This document shows, piece after piece, positions 6,001 through 6,738 of a stretch of 6,738 nucleotides of DNA; the stretch's first letter is position 1; every line of letters starts with the position of its first letter. Made by a program: the position numbers and the translations under genes. The notes beneath the pieces are model-generated. The model worked only from the letters and a program-made list of their open reading frames with translations, searched no databases and was not told the DNA's origin. The stretch comes from an uncultured Roseiflexaceae bacterium (GTDB lineage: Bacteria > Chloroflexota > Chloroflexia > Chloroflexales > Roseiflexaceae): NCBI GenBank assembly GCA_903868295.1, contig CAIPUQ010000277.1, forward strand, positions 1-6,738. The letters are read 5' to 3'.

Positions 6001-6738
6001 TGCTTGACATAGTTATAGACGGGGCGGGCACGCTCAGCGAAAATCGACAGCGGGGTGTCGTCACCCATTGATCCGACGGGTTCGAGCCCGTCACGGGCCA
6101 TCGGCCGCAACACGACCGAGAGTTCTTCGGCGGTGTACCCGAATGCTTGCTGGAGCTCGCCCAACTGGGCTGCTTGGGCTTCTTTGTCGCCATCGATGGC
6201 TGCGATATCGCCGGCCCGCGCGGATGATGCAGGCGCGAGCACGTGCATCTCTTGGGTGAGCCATTCGGCGTAGGGGCGCCGGCTCGCCAAGGCAGACTTG
6301 ATGGCACTGTTTTCTTCGAAAATGCCGCGGCGGAGGTCGGCAGCAATCATTTGGCCTGGTCCGACCTTGCCTTTGCGGATGATGCGGGACTCGTCGATCG
6401 GCACGGTGCCGACCTCGGAACCACAAATAATCATGCCGTCGTCGGTCTGCACAAAGCGTGCCGGGCGCAGCCCATTGCGGTCGAGCGACAAACCGACCGT
6501 CTGACCATCACAAAAGACCAGCGCTGCGGGGCCGTCCCACGGCTCGACCAAGCTTGAGTGGTACTGGTAGAATGCGCGCCACTGCGGGTCCATGTCTTTG
6601 ATACGTTCCCATGCTTCGGGGACGAGCATTGCCAGACCGTGGCGTATGTCTCGACCACCCATGACGACGAGTTCGAGCACGTTATCGAGCATGGCCGAGT
6701 CGCTCCCGCTCCGGTCGATGATGGGACCGGTGGCTGCT
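3003..6738 (-). CDS. gltB: Glutamate synthase large subunit (partial, N-terminus beyond right edge)
   Basis: Glutamate synthase makes two glutamates from glutamine and 2-oxoglutarate in the cytoplasm. The frame runs to the right edge, so the Met at 6692 is internal: upstream codons read PIIDRSGSDSA, a known GltB stretch. About 1244 residues are visible, against about 1500 in the family. Counting from Met6692, residues 1-120 end the class II amidase domain (PWDGPAALVF, DRNGLRPARF); its N-terminal Cys nucleophile is missing here. The central domain follows (EPVGSMGDDTPL, 205-216; VTNPPIDPIREELVMS, 236-251). The FMN synthase domain has MSLGSTSAEAHE (613-624), NSGEGGE (637-643), IKQVASGRFGVTP and SPPPHHDIYSIEDL. 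The 3Fe-4S ligands are Cys852, Cys858 and Cys863 (C-x5-C-x4-C, ending CPVGVATQ). The C-terminal GXGXG beta-helix domain contains NDYVGKGMSGG and IIGNTCLYGATGGELY. Many stretches recall ferredoxin-type enzymes, but the short join after GEGGE lacks their extra loop. No gltD lies directly downstream; a terminator does. Confidence 0.97.
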   Translation of the reverse strand, partial: AATGPIIDRSGSDSAMLDNVLELVVMGGRDIRHGLAMLVPEAWERIKDMDPQWRAFYQYHSSLVEPWDGPAALVFCDGQTVGLSLDRNGLRPARFVQTDDGMIICGSEVGTVPIDESRIIRKGKVGPGQMIAADLRRGIFEENSAIKSALASRRPYAEWLTQEMHVLAPASSARAGDIAAIDGDKEAQAAQLGELQQAFGYTAEELSVVLRPMARDGLEPVGSMGDDTPLSIFAERARPVYNYVKQRFAEVTNPPIDPIREELVMSMATLLGARGHLLEETAQHAHLLRLSGPVLRDGHLQTIRTHADPAFASATIDATFKASSGPYELTVAISRVCQAAVTAAHTGKRILIVSDRACNDRRAPIPSLLVVGAVHRALVDAGVRRQVSLVVESGDMREVHQLACLIGMGAEAVNPWLALASVRAIAVERQEVKGSKAADAEAVVPSTATPAELAEEAEHHFVHALEKGLLKVMSKMGIATVDSYCGAQTFEVIGLSHDVTELCFAGVPSRIGGHNMRELAARVLEQHDAAFASRLPLVASRTTLANPGYYKFKKDGEFHAFSPSVVHALQKAANGGDFESYKTYRELVHQRKTEIRDWLTVAPLGAPVPIDDVEPIEVIVKRFSTAAMSLGSTSAEAHETLAIAMNRLGGLSNSGEGGEGEERYTDERNSTIKQVASGRFGVTPGYLVSAKELQIKMAQGAKPGEGGQIPAAKVTEEIARTRYTMPGISLISPPPHHDIYSIEDLSQLIYDLKQVSPTADISVKLVAEAGVGTIAAGVAKGGAEVVHISGHSGGTGAAPLSSIKHAGVNWELGLAESQQTLVLNGLRGRVRVRIDGGIKTGRDVVMAGLLGADEVSFGTAALVAEGCVMARTCHSNNCPVGVATQRPELRAKFTGTPDQVVHFLLHVAQEVRELLAELGARTFDEIVGRSDLLSQIERHHDDVSLARLIEYVAGPADAIRAMGEPNTTVATSAINQAILTDAQPALRAGTPVTLSYAVTNTDRTIAATLSGAIAKQYGSTGLPRNTVTLQLRGSAGQSLGAFMAAGIAIQLDGESNDYVGKGMSGGSIRIRPSKEARYTWSDNAIIGNTCLYGATGGELYAAGRAGERFAVRNSGAVAVIEGTGDHACEYMTGGVVLILGETGRNVAAGMTGGLLYVYDADGHFSMRFNGDMAEAERLRDVDDSIVLALLKRHAKETTSPRATELLNNWPAKRAQFWCVRPRALAEQVLPRVQAIVNDRVIAGM

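Noticed and set aside
6690..6692. ATG at 6692 as the start of gltB
   Set aside because: Codons upstream to the window edge are open and continue a known GltB stretch (IDRSGSDSA before MLDNVLEL), and the amidase N-terminus would be missing. The gene is cut by the window edge, not truncated.

Overview
All genes in this window lie on the minus strand. They suggest a bacterium of moderately high GC. Secreted proteins with Sec-type signal peptides and a lipobox lipoprotein sit beside a core nitrogen-assimilation gene. I cannot place the organism firmly. The glutamate synthase sequence and GC level would suit a Chloroflexota-like or similar lineage, but that is a weak guess.

Layout in the direction of transcription (right to left). 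First, 6738-3003 holds the 3' four-fifths of gltB, the large subunit of glutamate synthase; its N-terminal nucleophile lies beyond the right edge. gltB ends with a clear Rho-independent terminator (2984-2946), so it is transcriptionally separate from what follows. Second, a gap of about 145 bp holds this terminator, an 11-bp-period direct repeat that may be an operator, and a strong ribosome binding site. Third, a tightly packed three-gene cassette runs off the left edge: a secreted permuted papain-fold (YaeF/YiiX, NlpC/P60-superfamily-like) hydrolase at 2857-1922; a lipoprotein with a predicted beta-propeller at 1922-789; and a second secreted YaeF/YiiX-like protein from 789 to the left edge. 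Both gene junctions are one-base stop/start overlaps (TAATG and TGATG).

The main point of interest is the cassette. The two papain-like proteins are paralogs with the same layout: signal peptide, shared N-terminal segment, conserved Cys pair, His motif, Glu, then the nucleophile motif. In the first the nucleophile position is Cys (YCSQLVW); in the second it is Ser (SSAQLVW), while the His, the Glu and the two structural Cys are kept. This looks like an enzyme plus a pseudoenzyme, or a Ser-variant partner, made together with a membrane-anchored propeller outside the cytoplasm. The substrate is unknown, and the functional link is inferred from gene packing only.

No tRNA, rRNA, CRISPR array or mobile element was seen. 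The long plus-strand reading frames are antisense shadows of the genes listed.
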